Assembly: GCA_902614655.1 (NCBI GenBank)
Contig: CACMLX010000002.1
Location: 94,723-158,722 of the forward strand
Reading direction: 5' to 3'
DNA from: an uncultured Pelagibacteraceae bacterium
Lineage (GTDB): Bacteria > Pseudomonadota > Alphaproteobacteria > Pelagibacterales > AG-422-B15
Length of the DNA stretch: 64,000 nucleotides
The position numbers and the translations under genes were made by a program. Under the pieces are notes generated by a model that was not told the DNA's origin, searched no databases, and was given only the letters and a program-made list of their open reading frames with translations. This document shows, one piece after another, positions 1 through 11,699 of the stretch (its first letter is position 1; each line of letters starts with the position of its first letter).

Positions 1-2
1 AA

Positions 3-608
3 TTTAAAGTAGTGTATGAGTCGTTTGGCGAAGAGGCAGGTATCAAATCATGTACAGTTCTAGTAGAGGGCAAGTATGCATTTGGTTATTTAAAGAGAGA
101 GTCCGGTATCCATCGATTGGTACGAATTTCTCCATTTGACTCAAATTCAAGAAGGCACACAAGTTTTTCATCAGTATGGATATCGCCATATGTTGACGAA
201 ACGATAGAAATTAATCTTCAGGAAAAAGATATGAGAATAGATACTTTCAGAGCCTCTGGCGCGGGAGGTCAACATGTAAACACCACAGATAGCGCAATAA
301 GAATAACGCATATTCCAACAGGTATTGTTGTTCAATGTCAAAATGAAAGATCTCAACATAAAAATAAGGCAATAGCTATTAATCTCCTAAAATCAAAATT
401 ATATGAGATGGAAATGCAAAAAATTGAATCTGAAAAAAAAGCTTCTGAGGATAAAAAATCTGATATTGGCTGGGGCAATCAGATAAGATCTTATGTTTTG
501 CATCCGTATAGGATGGTGAAAGACCTAAGAAGTGATTATGAAGACAGTGATCCAGATGCAGTCTTAGACGGCGATATTGATAAATTGATCTTCTCGAACA
601 TCAAATAA
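3..608 (+). CDS. prfB: Peptide chain release factor 2, C-terminal part (5' end outside window)
   Basis: [37 protein letters not shown] (GGQ motif) and class-I RF C-terminus; frame is open to the window edge. Confidence 0.95.
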   Translation, partial: FKVVYESFGEEAGIKSCTVLVEGKYAFGYLKRESGIHRLVRISPFDSNSRRHTSFSSVWISPYVDETIEINLQEKDMRIDTFRASGAGGQHVNTTDSAIRITHIPTGIVVQCQNERSQHKNKAIAINLLKSKLYEMEMQKIESEKKASEDKKSDIGWGNQIRSYVLHPYRMVKDLRSDYEDSDPDAVLDGDIDKLIFSNIK

Positions 609-611
609 ATT

Positions 612-3155
612 ATGAACAATTATATAAAAATCTCTATTTATATAACTATATCAATATCAGTATTGATCTTTCTGCTTATTTCATTTGTTTCAATCAAAGC
701 ATCATTTGGAGGATTAAATCTCAATTTTATTGAAAAAAGAATTTCAGATGAACTGAAACAAAATTATTCTTTTGATGCAGATATGGAAAATATTGTTCTC
801 AAAAGATCGAATAAAAAGGGGTTTTATTTAGAAATAGAAAAAATTCAAATTATTGACACAAATGGTTTGGTATTAGAGACAAGTCTAATTAGTTGGGACT
901 TTAATTTATTTAATCTTATTACATTATCGATAAATGAAAATAATAAAATTTCATCTGAAAAAATAAATATATCTAATGATGATTTTCAAATATTCATCGA
1001 TATTTTTAATATGGAATTAGATGAGTTTGATAGAGTAGTTGCTTATTTCAAAAAAATAGACTTTAAGTCAAAGCATCATGCTCTCAATTTTGAGTCATTT
1101 GATAATAACATATTAATTAATACAAATTCCATTTTTGAAATTTTTGACTCAAAGAGTTCAATGTCAGCAAATCTTTCGATAAATAAAGAAAATTTTCAAA
1201 CAAGTTTTGAATTTATTCCAGCTAATCAGCAAATAAATATTTTAAAGTTTAGTGGAGACCATTTTTACATTAATGAAACAAGTATTATACAATACAACAC
1301 TAAGTACAAAAACATAAAAACTAAACTTGATATTAATTCAAAAAAAGACTCATTAATAAATATTCTTAACTTAAATAATGAAAGTCAATTATATACATTT
1401 ATAAATAGTTTTAAGGGCTGGCAATCAATATTACTGGAGACAAATTTTAATTATGACGATGAAAATATAATAAATTCTGCAATCAAAAACTTGTATCTTA
1501 ATATATCTGGAATATACGAATTAAATAGATTAATGCCCAATGATAAATTTTATCAAAATTTCGGTGATGTTACAAAATATGATTTAGAGCTTTATAGTGA
1601 TCAAGAAAAGTATGTAATTGATATAAACCATTTTAGAAATGATCAATTGGTTTTAAAAAAAGGAAGTTTTTTTAAGTTAAATTATGACTTAAACGATGCA
1701 AATGTTAATTTGGTAACGAGAATTCATAAAAATGCTGCAATAAACTATTTACAAAATACTATTCTATCTCGAGAGACTAGAACTGATCGTGTAAGCAGTT
1801 TCCTTCAACAAAATTTAAATGAAAACAATGATATAACGCTTAATTTTAATATTGATCCAACTTCAGACAACATCATTAAATCACTTAAAAATTTATATGT
1901 GGCATCCTCTGGAGAATTAAAAACAAATTTTATTTTTGACGACAATGAGAATCCCAATTTTATTTCAGGCCCTGTGAATTACTATATTGAAATTAAAAAT
2001 TTAGAAACCCCAAATCCTTTATTTAAGGGACATATAAATTTATCAGATACAACAGCCTTTATAAGACAAATTAATTTTAACAAAAATAATAAAACAAGTT
2101 TAAAAATTCAATTTGAAGGCGATACAAATACACTCAATGACAGTTTAATAACATTTGACTCGCTCGATAGTGAAATTGATTTTAATGGTAGAATAAAAAT
2201 AACTAAGACTAATCATATTTTTTTAGAAGATTTTTCAATTAATAATAATTCAAATGTTAAATTAAATCTCTCAGGAGATTTATCAGAACGTATCTTAAAT
2301 CTAAATATTAGTGGTGATATCATTGATCTTTCTGCAAATAAAGTTGAGACGAAGAAAAAAAAGAGGGTTTATTATTTAAAGAGGGAAAATTATTCGATAA
2401 ATACTGATAAAGTAATTTTTGCTGGAGCAGTAAGAGTAAATGATTTTAAGGCAGGAATTGAGAAACAAGGCTCAGTTTTAACTGTAAATAGCCGTGCGTC
2501 TTTCATGGGGCACGATCTAAATTATTCAAGGGAAAAAAATGATAATATTGATCTAAATATTATTAATTCAAGCGATATAACATATTTTCTGAATAACAAC
2601 CACCCAGTGAAAAAACTCTTAAGTGATGGAGAATTCAATATGACCTCAATAAGAGATTTGAACACACAAACAGCTGACGTAAAAATTAATTTAAACGACT
2701 TTGTGTTGATTAATACACCGGCTTCTCTCAAATTGTTGTCCCTACCTTCAATCTCAGGTCTAGTTAGTATTGCTGAAGGTGAAGAGGGAATTCGCTTTGG
2801 GTATGGAGAAATTAATTACGTAGAAACAGAAAATAAATTTAATGAAATTGAAGCTTTTGCTGTTAGCGATAGCTTGGGTCTTATTATGGATGGAAATATT
2901 GATAGAAAAGAAAAGATTATTGATATGAAGGGAGAAATAAGTCCAATGCATCTTGTGAACGCAATTATTCAAAAATTACCTATTTTAGGACCAATAATTG
3001 TAGGAGGTGAGGGAGAAGGAATGTTTTCGATAGATTTTTTAATGACAGGATCTTCTGATGATCCCGAAGTAGAGTCTAATCCATTAACTATAATTAAGCC
3101 TAGAATAATAGAAAGAGCAATAGAAGCTATTGAAAGTGGCTCAACTATCCAATAA
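612..3155 (+). CDS. AsmA-like / YhdP-type large envelope protein
   Basis: 847 aa, N-terminal TM anchor, long beta-rich low-complexity body, C-terminus GEISPMHLVNAIIQKLPILGPIIVGGEGEGMFSIDFLMTGSSDDPEVESNPLTIIKPRI typical of AsmA_2/DUF3971 proteins. Confidence 0.75.
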   Translation: MNNYIKISIYITISISVLIFLLISFVSIKASFGGLNLNFIEKRISDELKQNYSFDADMENIVLKRSNKKGFYLEIEKIQIIDTNGLVLETSLISWDFNLFNLITLSINENNKISSEKINISNDDFQIFIDIFNMELDEFDRVVAYFKKIDFKSKHHALNFESFDNNILINTNSIFEIFDSKSSMSANLSINKENFQTSFEFIPANQQINILKFSGDHFYINETSIIQYNTKYKNIKTKLDINSKKDSLINILNLNNESQLYTFINSFKGWQSILLETNFNYDDENIINSAIKNLYLNISGIYELNRLMPNDKFYQNFGDVTKYDLELYSDQEKYVIDINHFRNDQLVLKKGSFFKLNYDLNDANVNLVTRIHKNAAINYLQNTILSRETRTDRVSSFLQQNLNENNDITLNFNIDPTSDNIIKSLKNLYVASSGELKTNFIFDDNENPNFISGPVNYYIEIKNLETPNPLFKGHINLSDTTAFIRQINFNKNNKTSLKIQFEGDTNTLNDSLITFDSLDSEIDFNGRIKITKTNHIFLEDFSINNNSNVKLNLSGDLSERILNLNISGDIIDLSANKVETKKKKRVYYLKRENYSINTDKVIFAGAVRVNDFKAGIEKQGSVLTVNSRASFMGHDLNYSREKNDNIDLNIINSSDITYFLNNNHPVKKLLSDGEFNMTSIRDLNTQTADVKINLNDFVLINTPASLKLLSLPSISGLVSIAEGEEGIRFGYGEINYVETENKFNEIEAFAVSDSLGLIMDGNIDRKEKIIDMKGEISPMHLVNAIIQKLPILGPIIVGGEGEGMFSIDFLMTGSSDDPEVESNPLTIIKPRIIERAIEAIESGSTIQ

Positions 3156-4380
3156 TCACTTTAAAATGTTTTTTCTTGCCAACACTTATTACATTTTCAA
3201 ACTGAGTAATTTGATCATAGTCTAACAATTGAAGCTCGTTTTCTACTATTTTTCCATTTAATTTTACCCCTTTCCCACGTATCAATTTCCTACTTTCAGA
3301 TTTTGAGCTAGCATAATTCATTTGGACAATTAGATCTGATAGTAGCACACCGTTTTGAATATCTTTATTGCTTAAACTAAGTGTAGGCATATCTTCAGAC
3401 AAGCTTTTGTTTTCAAATATTTGTTTTGCTGCTTGCTCAGCTTTTCTTGAACTTTCAATCCCATGAAGCATAGCAGTTACCTCATTCGCAAGTATTATTT
3501 TTAAATTATTTATATTTTTCGATGAGTTTTGTTCATAGCCATCAATTTGTTCTTTGCTTAAATCTGTGAAAAGTTTCATGAAACGAATTACATCTCTGTC
3601 ATCTACATTTCTCCAAAACTGCCAATAATCGTAGGCTGATAAAAGGTCATCATTAAGCCATATTGCTCCATCAGCTGTCTTACCCATTTTATCACCATTA
3701 GAATTAGTGAGAAGAGGAGTTGTGAGTCCGTAAACCTCTTTGCCATTTACTCTTCTTATAAGCTCCACACCATTTACAATATTTCCCCATTGATCGGAGC
3801 CTCCAATTTGTAAGGTGCACGAATTTCGATTATTAAGCTCATAGAAGTCATAAGCCTGAAATATCATATAATTAAACTCTACGAAACTGAGAGACTGTTC
3901 TCTTTCAAGACGTATTTTTACACTATCAAATGTTAGCATTTTATTTATTGTAAAATGTTTCCCAAAATCTCGTAAAAAATCTACATAACCAAGTTTATCT
4001 AACCAATCTGCATTATTCACTATCAACGCCTTATTCTTTTCATTCTTAAACGACAAATATTTGTCAAAAACAGTTTTAAGATTATCAGCATTATTTTTTA
4101 TTTCATCCTCAGTAAGCATTTTTCTAGTTTCATCTTTTCCTGAAGGATCACCAATGCGGGTAGTTCCTGTACCAATTAATATTATTGGAGTATGACCGTG
4201 TTTTTGAAATAGGCGCATTACCATTATCTGTATCAAGCTGCCTATATGCAATGATTTAGCCGTACAATCGAAGCCTATGTAAAATGTAATATTTTCAGAT
4301 TTTAATTTTTTATTGAGAGACTCCTCATCAGTGCATTGATTTAAGAAACCGCGGTATTTGAGTTCTTCAATAAGTGTCAT
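3145..4380 (-). CDS. tyrS: Tyrosyl-tRNA synthetase
   Basis: YIGFDCTAKSLHIGSL (HIGH-like), GGSDQWGNIVNG, KMGKT (KMSKS-like), C-terminal S4 domain; 3' end overlaps the upstream convergent gene by 11 bp. Confidence 0.96.
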   Translation of the reverse strand: MTLIEELKYRGFLNQCTDEESLNKKLKSENITFYIGFDCTAKSLHIGSLIQIMVMRLFQKHGHTPIILIGTGTTRIGDPSGKDETRKMLTEDEIKNNADNLKTVFDKYLSFKNEKNKALIVNNADWLDKLGYVDFLRDFGKHFTINKMLTFDSVKIRLEREQSLSFVEFNYMIFQAYDFYELNNRNSCTLQIGGSDQWGNIVNGVELIRRVNGKEVYGLTTPLLTNSNGDKMGKTADGAIWLNDDLLSAYDYWQFWRNVDDRDVIRFMKLFTDLSKEQIDGYEQNSSKNINNLKIILANEVTAMLHGIESSRKAEQAAKQIFENKSLSEDMPTLSLSNKDIQNGVLLSDLIVQMNYASSKSESRKLIRGKGVKLNGKIVENELQLLDYDQITQFENVISVGKKKHFKVIIG

Positions 4381-4430
4381 TTTTTATATTCAGTAATGTA
4401 TAAATTATTTAGACTAATTATACAAAATAT

Positions 4431-5513
4431 ATGAGCAACAATAAACTTCACGCAATTGGCATTATGAGCGGTACTTCGCTAGATGGAATTGACGTTTCAT
4501 ACGTTAGTTCTGATGGAAAAAGCAGATTTACTCATAATTGCTCATCTTTATTTAAGTTTAGGGAATCAACAAGAAAGTCTCTTCATGCTCTTGCGAACAA
4601 TTTTACAAAAAATAAACATAGCATATCAAATATAATCGATTGCGAAAATATAGTCAGTGAAGATTATGTAAATGCCATAAGAAAATTTATAAAATCTAAA
4701 AGTATCAAAAAAGTTGATCTTATCGCGTTACATGGTCAAACTATTTTTCACTCATCTAAAAATAAATCATCGATTCAATTGTGCAATAGTTCTTATATTG
4801 CAAAGAAAACCAACAGTCTTATTGTAACTGATTTTAGGCAAAAGGATCTTTTAAATAGTGGAGAGGGAGCACCATTAGTACCAATATTTCATAAGCTATT
4901 AATCAATAAGCTAAAACTTAAAAAGCCTTGTTCTTTTATTAATATTGGAGGCATATCTAATATTTCAATATTGGACAATAGAGGCAAGTTAACAGCATAT
5001 GATATTGGTCCAGGAATGTGCCTTTTAGACCAACTTGTATTTTTAAAAAAGAAACAACCTTTTGATAATAATGGAATATATTCTTCTCGAGGTAAGATTA
5101 ATAATAATATTTTAAGGCAACTTCAAAATGATAAATATTTCAACAAGAAACCCCCCAAATCTCTTGACCGAAATTATTTCTCATTAAATAAAGTATTAAA
5201 AATAAATTTTTATGATGCATGCGCTACGTTATCTGCATTTACTGCTTATTCGATAATTAATGATCTAAAAAAAATAGAAAATCAAAAAATTATTATTTCT
5301 GGTGGAGGAACCAAAAATAAATTCATTTTAAATTTAATCAAAGAAAATTTAGGAAAGAGAGTAATCTCTATTGATGAAATTTACGGTGACGCAAAATTTA
5401 TAGAATCCCAGGCATTTGCTTATTTAGGTATAAGAAGAATTAAAAATTTACCTATATCATTACCAGGAACTACAGGTGTTAAAAGTCCGATAACTGGCGG
5501 GAAAATTACTTAG
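4431..5513 (+). CDS. anmK: Anhydro-N-acetylmuramic acid kinase
   Basis: GIMSGTSLDGIDVSYV, ALHGQTIFH, NIGGISNISIL, DIGPGMCLLD, ISGGGTKNKFI. Confidence 0.95.
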   Translation: MSNNKLHAIGIMSGTSLDGIDVSYVSSDGKSRFTHNCSSLFKFRESTRKSLHALANNFTKNKHSISNIIDCENIVSEDYVNAIRKFIKSKSIKKVDLIALHGQTIFHSSKNKSSIQLCNSSYIAKKTNSLIVTDFRQKDLLNSGEGAPLVPIFHKLLINKLKLKKPCSFINIGGISNISILDNRGKLTAYDIGPGMCLLDQLVFLKKKQPFDNNGIYSSRGKINNNILRQLQNDKYFNKKPPKSLDRNYFSLNKVLKINFYDACATLSAFTAYSIINDLKKIENQKIIISGGGTKNKFILNLIKENLGKRVISIDEIYGDAKFIESQAFAYLGIRRIKNLPISLPGTTGVKSPITGGKIT

Positions 5514-6176
5514 TTACCTATACTTTGAATTAAGCTCTCTTTCAATGTAACTTCTAACTGCCTTTTCAAGCTTATCGGTTTCATTGTCATAGAAATGATT
5601 TGCTCCTGTTATTTCTTCATAATCCACTGTTATATTTTTTTGAGATTTGAGTTTTTCTGCAAGCCGTGTAGTTTCTTCAGGAGGCACCAAGTCATCTTTT
5701 TTACCTTGGACTATTAAACCTGAAGCTGGGCATGGAGCTAAAAAATTAAAATCGTATAGATTAGGTTGAGGTGAAATACTTATAAATCTTGTTATTTCCG
5801 GTCTTCTCATTAATAATTGCATGCAGAGTAGAGCACCAAAAGAGAAACCCGCAACCCAACATTGATTTGTATTAGGATTCTGTCTTTGTATCCAATCTAG
5901 ACCAGCTGCAGCATCGGCAAGCTCGCCCAACCCATTATCAAACTTGCCCTCACTTTTTCCAACACCTCTTAAATTGAAGCGAAAAATTGAAAATCCTAGA
6001 GAATCAAAAATAGAAAATAATTCCATTACAATAGGGTTATTCATTGTCCCGCCATAGAGAGGATGTGGGTGTATTAGTAGCGCAATTGGAGGATTTAAAG
6101 ACTGCCCTTTTTTATATTTTCCAACCAATTTACCGTCAGGTCCTGTAAAAACAATTTCTTTTACTTGATTATTCAT
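5514..6176 (-). CDS. Alpha/beta hydrolase (OsmC/YmfC-type dienelactone hydrolase-like family)
   Basis: LLIHPHPLYGGTMNNPIV, FRFNLRGVGKSEG, WVAGFSFGALL; catalytic His context GANHFYDN. Confidence 0.88.
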   Translation of the reverse strand: MNNQVKEIVFTGPDGKLVGKYKKGQSLNPPIALLIHPHPLYGGTMNNPIVMELFSIFDSLGFSIFRFNLRGVGKSEGKFDNGLGELADAAAGLDWIQRQNPNTNQCWVAGFSFGALLCMQLLMRRPEITRFISISPQPNLYDFNFLAPCPASGLIVQGKKDDLVPPEETTRLAEKLKSQKNITVDYEEITGANHFYDNETDKLEKAVRSYIERELNSKYR

Positions 6177-6277
6177 TTTTGAGCACTAGATAGTTGACTA
6201 AATTAGTAGGTTATTATATTTAACCTCTGAAACGGTATACTAAATTTAATATTTAAAATTCAAGGTTTTTTTTAAAA

Positions 6278-6958
6278 ATGAGTAAAATCATTGATTTAAT
6301 TGACTCTTATATTGATAGAGACCCAGCTGCAAAAGGCAGAATTGAGACTTTGGTCACTTCACCAGGCCTGCACTCAATTGGTATATATAAATTATCAAAT
6401 TTTTTGTGGTCAATTAAACTTACAATCATAGCTAGGTTATTGTCTTATATTGGAAGAATATTAACTGGCATTGAAATTCATCCTGCAGCTAAGATTGGAG
6501 AACGTTTTTTCATAGATCATGGCATGGGTGTCGTGATTGGTGAAACTGCTGAAATTGGCAATGATGTAACAATTTACCATGGTGTAACTCTAGGGGGCGT
6601 TTCTCCGAGTGAGGATAGTGCAAGTCAGAAAGACAAGAAAAGGCACCCAACACTTGAAGATAAAGTAATAATTGGATCCGGAGCACAAATTCTTGGTCCA
6701 ATTACAATCGGTGCAAATTCAAAAGTTGGTTCTAATTCAGTTGTTACAAAAGATGTTGAGTCAAATAAAAGTGTAATTGGAAATCCAGCGAGATATACAA
6801 TTGTACCGAACTCTTCAGGAGTAAAAAAGTTCAGAGCTTACGGTCTCAGCAAAGGAGATGACAGTAGGGCAACAGTAGTTGAAAAATTAGAAAAAGATAA
6901 TGCTGATTTAATGGCTAGAATTGAAAAGCTTGAAAAATTAATTGAGAAAAATAAATGA
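6278..6958 (+). CDS. cysE: Serine O-acetyltransferase
   Basis: Left-handed beta-helix hexapeptides, [44 protein letters not shown]. Confidence 0.94.
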   Translation: MSKIIDLIDSYIDRDPAAKGRIETLVTSPGLHSIGIYKLSNFLWSIKLTIIARLLSYIGRILTGIEIHPAAKIGERFFIDHGMGVVIGETAEIGNDVTIYHGVTLGGVSPSEDSASQKDKKRHPTLEDKVIIGSGAQILGPITIGANSKVGSNSVVTKDVESNKSVIGNPARYTIVPNSSGVKKFRAYGLSKGDDSRATVVEKLEKDNADLMARIEKLEKLIEKNK

Positions 6959-7377
6959 AAATAACATCACGCGGTAGATATGCTGTATTGGCAATGGTTG
7001 ATCTTGCAAAGTTTGGAGCAAAAAAACCATGTAGTTTGTCACATGTTTCAGTTAGGCAAAATATATCTTTGTCTTATTTGGAACAGATATTTAACGATCT
7101 TAAGAAGGCTGAATTGGTTAAAAGTCAGAAAGGACCAGGTGGAGGATATATTTTAAATAAGGAGAAAGAGGAGATAAAAATTTTGGATATATTTAATGCA
7201 ATAGATGAAAAAATAAAAACTACAGGGTGCGGCAATAATCCTAACGCTTTTTGTTCTGGAACTAACAAAAAGTGTTTAACTCATAATTTTTGGGAAAATC
7301 TCGAAGGCGTTATCGGAAATTATTTAAGTACAGTGCATCTCAGTGATTTAGTGGAAGAACAAACGTTGGTAAAATAA
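6955..7377 (+). CDS. iscR: Rrf2-family Fe-S cluster regulator (IscR-like)
   Basis: [18 protein letters not shown]...GPGGGYIL, three C-terminal Cys ([19 protein letters not shown]); overlaps cysE by 4 nt; first gene before sufB. Confidence 0.88.
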   Translation: MKITSRGRYAVLAMVDLAKFGAKKPCSLSHVSVRQNISLSYLEQIFNDLKKAELVKSQKGPGGGYILNKEKEEIKILDIFNAIDEKIKTTGCGNNPNAFCSGTNKKCLTHNFWENLEGVIGNYLSTVHLSDLVEEQTLVK

Positions 7378-7378
7378 T

Positions 7379-8821
7379 ATGAATAAAGTAAGCAAAGATA
7401 ATTTTACACAAGAAAAGTACAAATATGGATTTGTTACTGAAATTGAAAGTGAAAAGATACCGAAAGGGTTAAATGAAGATGTTATCAGACTGATTTCAAA
7501 GAAAAAAAATGAACCAGACTGGATGTTGGATTGGAGACTGTCAGCATTTAAAAGATTAGAAAATATGTCTGTTCCAAAATGGGCTAAGGCAGAGATCGAT
7601 GAAATTGATTTTCAAGATTTATACTATTACTCCTCTCCGAAAGATTTTAAAGAAAAGCCAAAATCTCTAGATGAAGTTGATCCTAAGTTATTGGAAACAT
7701 ATGAGAAACTAGGCATACCTCTAAAGGAACAGAAAGTTTTAGCTGGTGTTGCTGTAGACGCAGTTTTTGACAGTGTGTCAGTTGCTACAACATTTAAGGA
7801 GAAACTTAACGAAATAGGTGTCATTTTTTGCCCTATTTCAGAAGCTATTCAAAAACATCCTGAGCTTGTAAAAAAATATATTGGTTCTGTTATTCCTGTA
7901 ACTGATCATTTCTATGCGACTTTAAATTCAGCGGTCTTTAGTGATGGTTCGTTTGTATACATTCCAAAAGGTGTTAAATGTCCGATGGAATTATCTACAT
8001 ACTTTAGAATTAACGCTTCTGAAACAGGACAGTTTGAGCGGACACTTATAATTGCCGATGAAGGTAGTTATGTTAGTTATCTTGAAGGTTGTACAGCTCC
8101 TATGAGAGACGAAAATCAATTGCATGCAGCTAATGTTGAATTAGTTGCGCTTGATGACGCTGAAATAAAATATTCTACAGTTCAGAATTGGTATCCCGGT
8201 GATGAAAATGGAAAAGGTGGAATATATAATTTCGTAACAAAACGGGGTTTATGCAAAGGAAAAAACTCAAAAATATCCTGGACTCAAATTGAGACAGGTT
8301 CTGCTATAACATGGAAATATCCAAGCTGTATTTTAAGAGGAGATAATTCGACTGGTGAATTTTATTCTGTAGCAATTACCAATAATTATCAGCAAGCTGA
8401 TACTGGCACAAAAATGATTCATTTAGGAAAAAATACAAAAAGCAGAATTATTTCAAAAGGAATTTCTGCAGGAAAATCATCCAATACTTATCGAGGGCTT
8501 GTTAGTTTTCATAAAAAAGCAAAAAATGCAAAAAACTTTACCCAATGTGACTCATTATTAGTTGGAAGCGAGTGCAAAGCAAATACCATTCCATTAACCG
8601 AAAATAGCTCTAATTCTTCATCTATAGAACATGAAGCAACAACCTCAAAAATAAGTGATGAGCAGTTATTTTATTGTATGCAAAGAGGCTTAGATGCGGA
8701 AGAAGCACAAAGTTTAATTGTAAATGGATTTTGTAAAGAAGTTCTGCAAAAACTTCCAATGGAGTTTGCTGTCGAAGCTCAAAAACTTGTAAGCATAAGT
8801 TTGGAAGGGAGTGTTGGATAG
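7379..8821 (+). CDS. sufB: Fe-S cluster assembly protein SufB
   Basis: Full-length SufB (480 aa), [64 protein letters not shown]. Confidence 0.97.
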   Translation: MNKVSKDNFTQEKYKYGFVTEIESEKIPKGLNEDVIRLISKKKNEPDWMLDWRLSAFKRLENMSVPKWAKAEIDEIDFQDLYYYSSPKDFKEKPKSLDEVDPKLLETYEKLGIPLKEQKVLAGVAVDAVFDSVSVATTFKEKLNEIGVIFCPISEAIQKHPELVKKYIGSVIPVTDHFYATLNSAVFSDGSFVYIPKGVKCPMELSTYFRINASETGQFERTLIIADEGSYVSYLEGCTAPMRDENQLHAANVELVALDDAEIKYSTVQNWYPGDENGKGGIYNFVTKRGLCKGKNSKISWTQIETGSAITWKYPSCILRGDNSTGEFYSVAITNNYQQADTGTKMIHLGKNTKSRIISKGISAGKSSNTYRGLVSFHKKAKNAKNFTQCDSLLVGSECKANTIPLTENSSNSSSIEHEATTSKISDEQLFYCMQRGLDAEEAQSLIVNGFCKEVLQKLPMEFAVEAQKLVSISLEGSVG

Positions 8822-8822
8822 T

Positions 8823-9551
8823 ATGTTAGAGATCAAAAATTTAAATGTTACTGTTGAAGAAAAACAAATTTTAAAAAATTTAAATTTAAAAATTGGCAAG
8901 GGTGAAGTGCATGCCATAATGGGCCCTAATGGCTCAGGTAAAAGCACTATTGCTCATACTTTAGCCGGTAAACCTAACTATAATGTAGAGTCAGGAGAGG
9001 TTAATCTTAATGGTAAAGATTTACTCTCAAAAGATCCTTATGAGAGATCATTAAATGGTCTTTTCCTTGCTTTTCAATACCCAATTGAACTTCCTGGAGT
9101 AACTAATGCTTCTTATCTTAAGCAGATAGTTAATGCGCATCGAAAGTCAAGAAAAGAAACGCCAATTGATGCTGGAGAATTTCTAAAGATTCTAAAAGAA
9201 AAATCAAAACTCCTAGACATACCAATGGACATGCATAGCCGTTTTGTGAATACTGGCTTTTCTGGAGGAGAGAAGAAGAAAAATGAGGTCCTTCAGATGG
9301 ATTTGCTTGATCCAAGTTTAATCATTATGGATGAAACAGATTCAGGCCTAGATGTTGATGCCTTGAAAACCACTGCAGACGCAATTAATAAATTAAAGAA
9401 TGATGAAAGATCATTTATTATTATTACTCATTACTTAAGATTATTAGAGTATATTGAGCCTGATTACGTTCATGTATTTCAAAATGGTTCAGTTATTGAA
9501 ACGGGCGATAAGACATTAGCTTCAAGAATTGATCAAGAGGGGTATAGTTGA
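8823..9551 (+). CDS. sufC: Fe-S cluster assembly ATPase SufC
   Basis: GPNGSGKSTIAHTLAG (Walker A), SGGEKKKNEVLQMDLLDPSLIIMDETDSGLDVDAL; likely start at 8823 rather than 8811. Confidence 0.96.
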   Translation: MLEIKNLNVTVEEKQILKNLNLKIGKGEVHAIMGPNGSGKSTIAHTLAGKPNYNVESGEVNLNGKDLLSKDPYERSLNGLFLAFQYPIELPGVTNASYLKQIVNAHRKSRKETPIDAGEFLKILKEKSKLLDIPMDMHSRFVNTGFSGGEKKKNEVLQMDLLDPSLIIMDETDSGLDVDALKTTADAINKLKNDERSFIIITHYLRLLEYIEPDYVHVFQNGSVIETGDKTLASRIDQEGYS

Positions 9552-10465
9552 TGAAAACTTTAAAACCTTCAATAATAGAATTCACGGATAACTTTTGGAT
9601 TGAAAGCAATTCTAAGAATCTCTCTATTTCCCATGAGATTATAAACGATGAATTAAAATTAAAAATCACAGCAAATTATTCACAAATACCATCACGAATT
9701 AAATTGATAAGCAGTAATAGAAGCAAACTAAAAATTATTGCTGATATAAATTTAAATGAGAATGCTACTTTAGAGATTATTGATGAAAATGATTACATAG
9801 TTGATACATCTTTTATTTTAAAATCATTTTTAGGTTCCCACTCAATACTTGAATTATATAGATTTAACAAGTTTCAATCTGATACTAATAACACTTTTTT
9901 TCATACTTGCAATTTATCAAACGGTTCAACGTTTAAAGATTTTAATTTTACAAACGGTTCAGATTTTACAAAAAACGAGACAAAGATTAATTTGAATGAA
10001 AAAAATTCTAAGTATGTTGGCAGTGGCGTTGTTTTGTCAAACTCTTCAAAATGTGAAAATAATTTAAATATAAGGCACCTAAGTCAGTCAGCAATATCGG
10101 ACTGTTCCTTTAAAGCTGTGACCCGTGGTTCTTCTAATGTTTCGTTTAAAGGAAAAGTATTTGTTGATGAAAATTGCTCAAATACACAATCTAACCAAAT
10201 TAGCAAAGGTTTATTAATTGATGAGGAGTCCAAAATTAATCTTACACCAATACTTGAAATAAATAATGATGATGTCGTTTGCTCTCATGGCGCGGCTTCA
10301 GGAAAAGCTGATGAGGAAGTATTATTTTATTTAGCCTCAAGAGGAATTTCAAAGAGTGAAGCTGAAAGAATATATATACAGGGCTTTTTATCAGAGTTTA
10401 TAGAAAAGATTGAAGATGCAGAAATGCAAGCTAAAGGACAATATTTTATCAACGAGAACTGTTAA
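9551..10465 (+). CDS. sufD: Fe-S cluster assembly protein SufD
   Basis: SufBD C-terminal fold: SKGLLIDEESKINLTPILEINNDDVVCSHGAASGKADEEVLFYLASRGISKSEAERI; position between sufC and sufS. The start is either the 9548 or the 9551 ATG. Confidence 0.93.
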   Translation: MKTLKPSIIEFTDNFWIESNSKNLSISHEIINDELKLKITANYSQIPSRIKLISSNRSKLKIIADINLNENATLEIIDENDYIVDTSFILKSFLGSHSILELYRFNKFQSDTNNTFFHTCNLSNGSTFKDFNFTNGSDFTKNETKINLNEKNSKYVGSGVVLSNSSKCENNLNIRHLSQSAISDCSFKAVTRGSSNVSFKGKVFVDENCSNTQSNQISKGLLIDEESKINLTPILEINNDDVVCSHGAASGKADEEVLFYLASRGISKSEAERIYIQGFLSEFIEKIEDAEMQAKGQYFINENC

Positions 10466-10466
10466 C

Positions 10467-11699
10467 ATGGGTAACTCTAAAACTTTAAGTTTAAATGTTA
10501 GAAAAGATTTTCCAATTCTTTCAAAAAAGATATTGGAAAAAAAAGACCTTATTTATTTTGACACCGCAGCTTCTGCTCAAAAACCAAATGCAGTTATTAA
10601 TGAAACAAATGATTTCTATAAAAATCACTATTCTAATGTTAGCAGGGGAGTTCATACATTATCTGTTGAATCAACATTTAGATACGAGGATGCTAGAAAA
10701 AAAGTTCAAAAATTCTTAAATGCAAGGTCTGAAAATGAAATTATTTTCACAAAAAGTGCCACAGAAGGAATAAATTTAGTTGCTCAAACTTTCTATGAAA
10801 AGTTTATGCAAAGGGGAGATGAGGTAATTTTATCTCTAATAGAGCATCACTCAAATTTAATACCTTGGTTTTTTTTAAGAGACAAATATGGCGTTGTATT
10901 AAAGTTTGCAAATATTCAACCATCAGGGGAAATTGATATAGATCATTTTGATAGTCTTTTCACAAATAAAACAAAAATTGTATCTTTGACGCATCTTTCT
11001 AATGTTTTTGGAACTGAATTAAATGAAAAGATTATAAGTATCTGTAAAAATAGAAATGTTCCCATTTTACTTGATGGCTGTCAATCAGCTGCTCATTTAA
11101 AAATTGATGTTCAAAAACTAGGTTGTGATTTTTTTGTTTTCTCTGGACATAAAACTTATGGTCCTGCTGGTATTGGAGTTTTATATGGAACTGAAAATCT
11201 TTTATCAGAAATGCCTCCCTATCAAGGTGGGGGAGGAATGATTGGGGATGTGAGTCTAGAAGGCGCAAGTTACGCAGAATTACCAGCGAAATATGAAGCA
11301 GGAACCCCTCCATTAGTCGAAGCGCACGGATTGGGTATAGCAATTGACTACATGAATAACATTGGACTTGATAACATTATCGATCATGAAAATGAAATTA
11401 CTAAATATGCATTTAATAAATTAAACGAAATTGATTTTATCGAAATTCATGGTGGAGATAATAAAAGGAATTCGATCATATCATTTAATATTAAAAATGT
11501 TCACTCCCACGAAGTATCTTCGTTCTTAGATGTTGAAGGAATAGCAATTAGAGCAGGTCATCACTGTTGCCAGCCTTTAATGAAACATCTTGGTGTCAAT
11601 TCGACGGCTAGATTATCTTTCGGTGTGTATAATTCACTGGAAGAAGTTGATAAATTTCTTTTTGAATTACATAAGTGTAAGGAGTTTTTTAGTAAATGA
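10467..11699 (+). CDS. sufS: Cysteine desulfurase SufS
   Basis: YFDTAASAQKP, KSATEGINLVAQTF, SGHKTYGPAGIGVLYG (PLP Lys), RAGHHCCQPLM; start ATG at 10467. Confidence 0.97.
   Translation: MGNSKTLSLNVRKDFPILSKKILEKKDLIYFDTAASAQKPNAVINETNDFYKNHYSNVSRGVHTLSVESTFRYEDARKKVQKFLNARSENEIIFTKSATEGINLVAQTFYEKFMQRGDEVILSLIEHHSNLIPWFFLRDKYGVVLKFANIQPSGEIDIDHFDSLFTNKTKIVSLTHLSNVFGTELNEKIISICKNRNVPILLDGCQSAAHLKIDVQKLGCDFFVFSGHKTYGPAGIGVLYGTENLLSEMPPYQGGGGMIGDVSLEGASYAELPAKYEAGTPPLVEAHGLGIAIDYMNNIGLDNIIDHENEITKYAFNKLNEIDFIEIHGGDNKRNSIISFNIKNVHSHEVSSFLDVEGIAIRAGHHCCQPLMKHLGVNSTARLSFGVYNSLEEVDKFLFELHKCKEFFSK

Noticed and set aside
2522-2972. Minus-strand ORFs of 69 and 70 aa inside the AsmA-like gene
   Set aside because: Shadow ORFs antisense to a well-formed long CDS; no recognisable domains or SD
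3145-3155. 11-bp convergent overlap between the AsmA-like gene and tyrS
   Set aside because: Short 3' overlaps are common in compact genomes
7627-7824. Minus-strand ORF inside sufB
   Set aside because: Antisense to conserved SufB; no independent support
11032-11343. 103-aa minus-strand ORF inside sufS
   Set aside because: Antisense to a highly conserved coding region; composition typical of a spurious ORF
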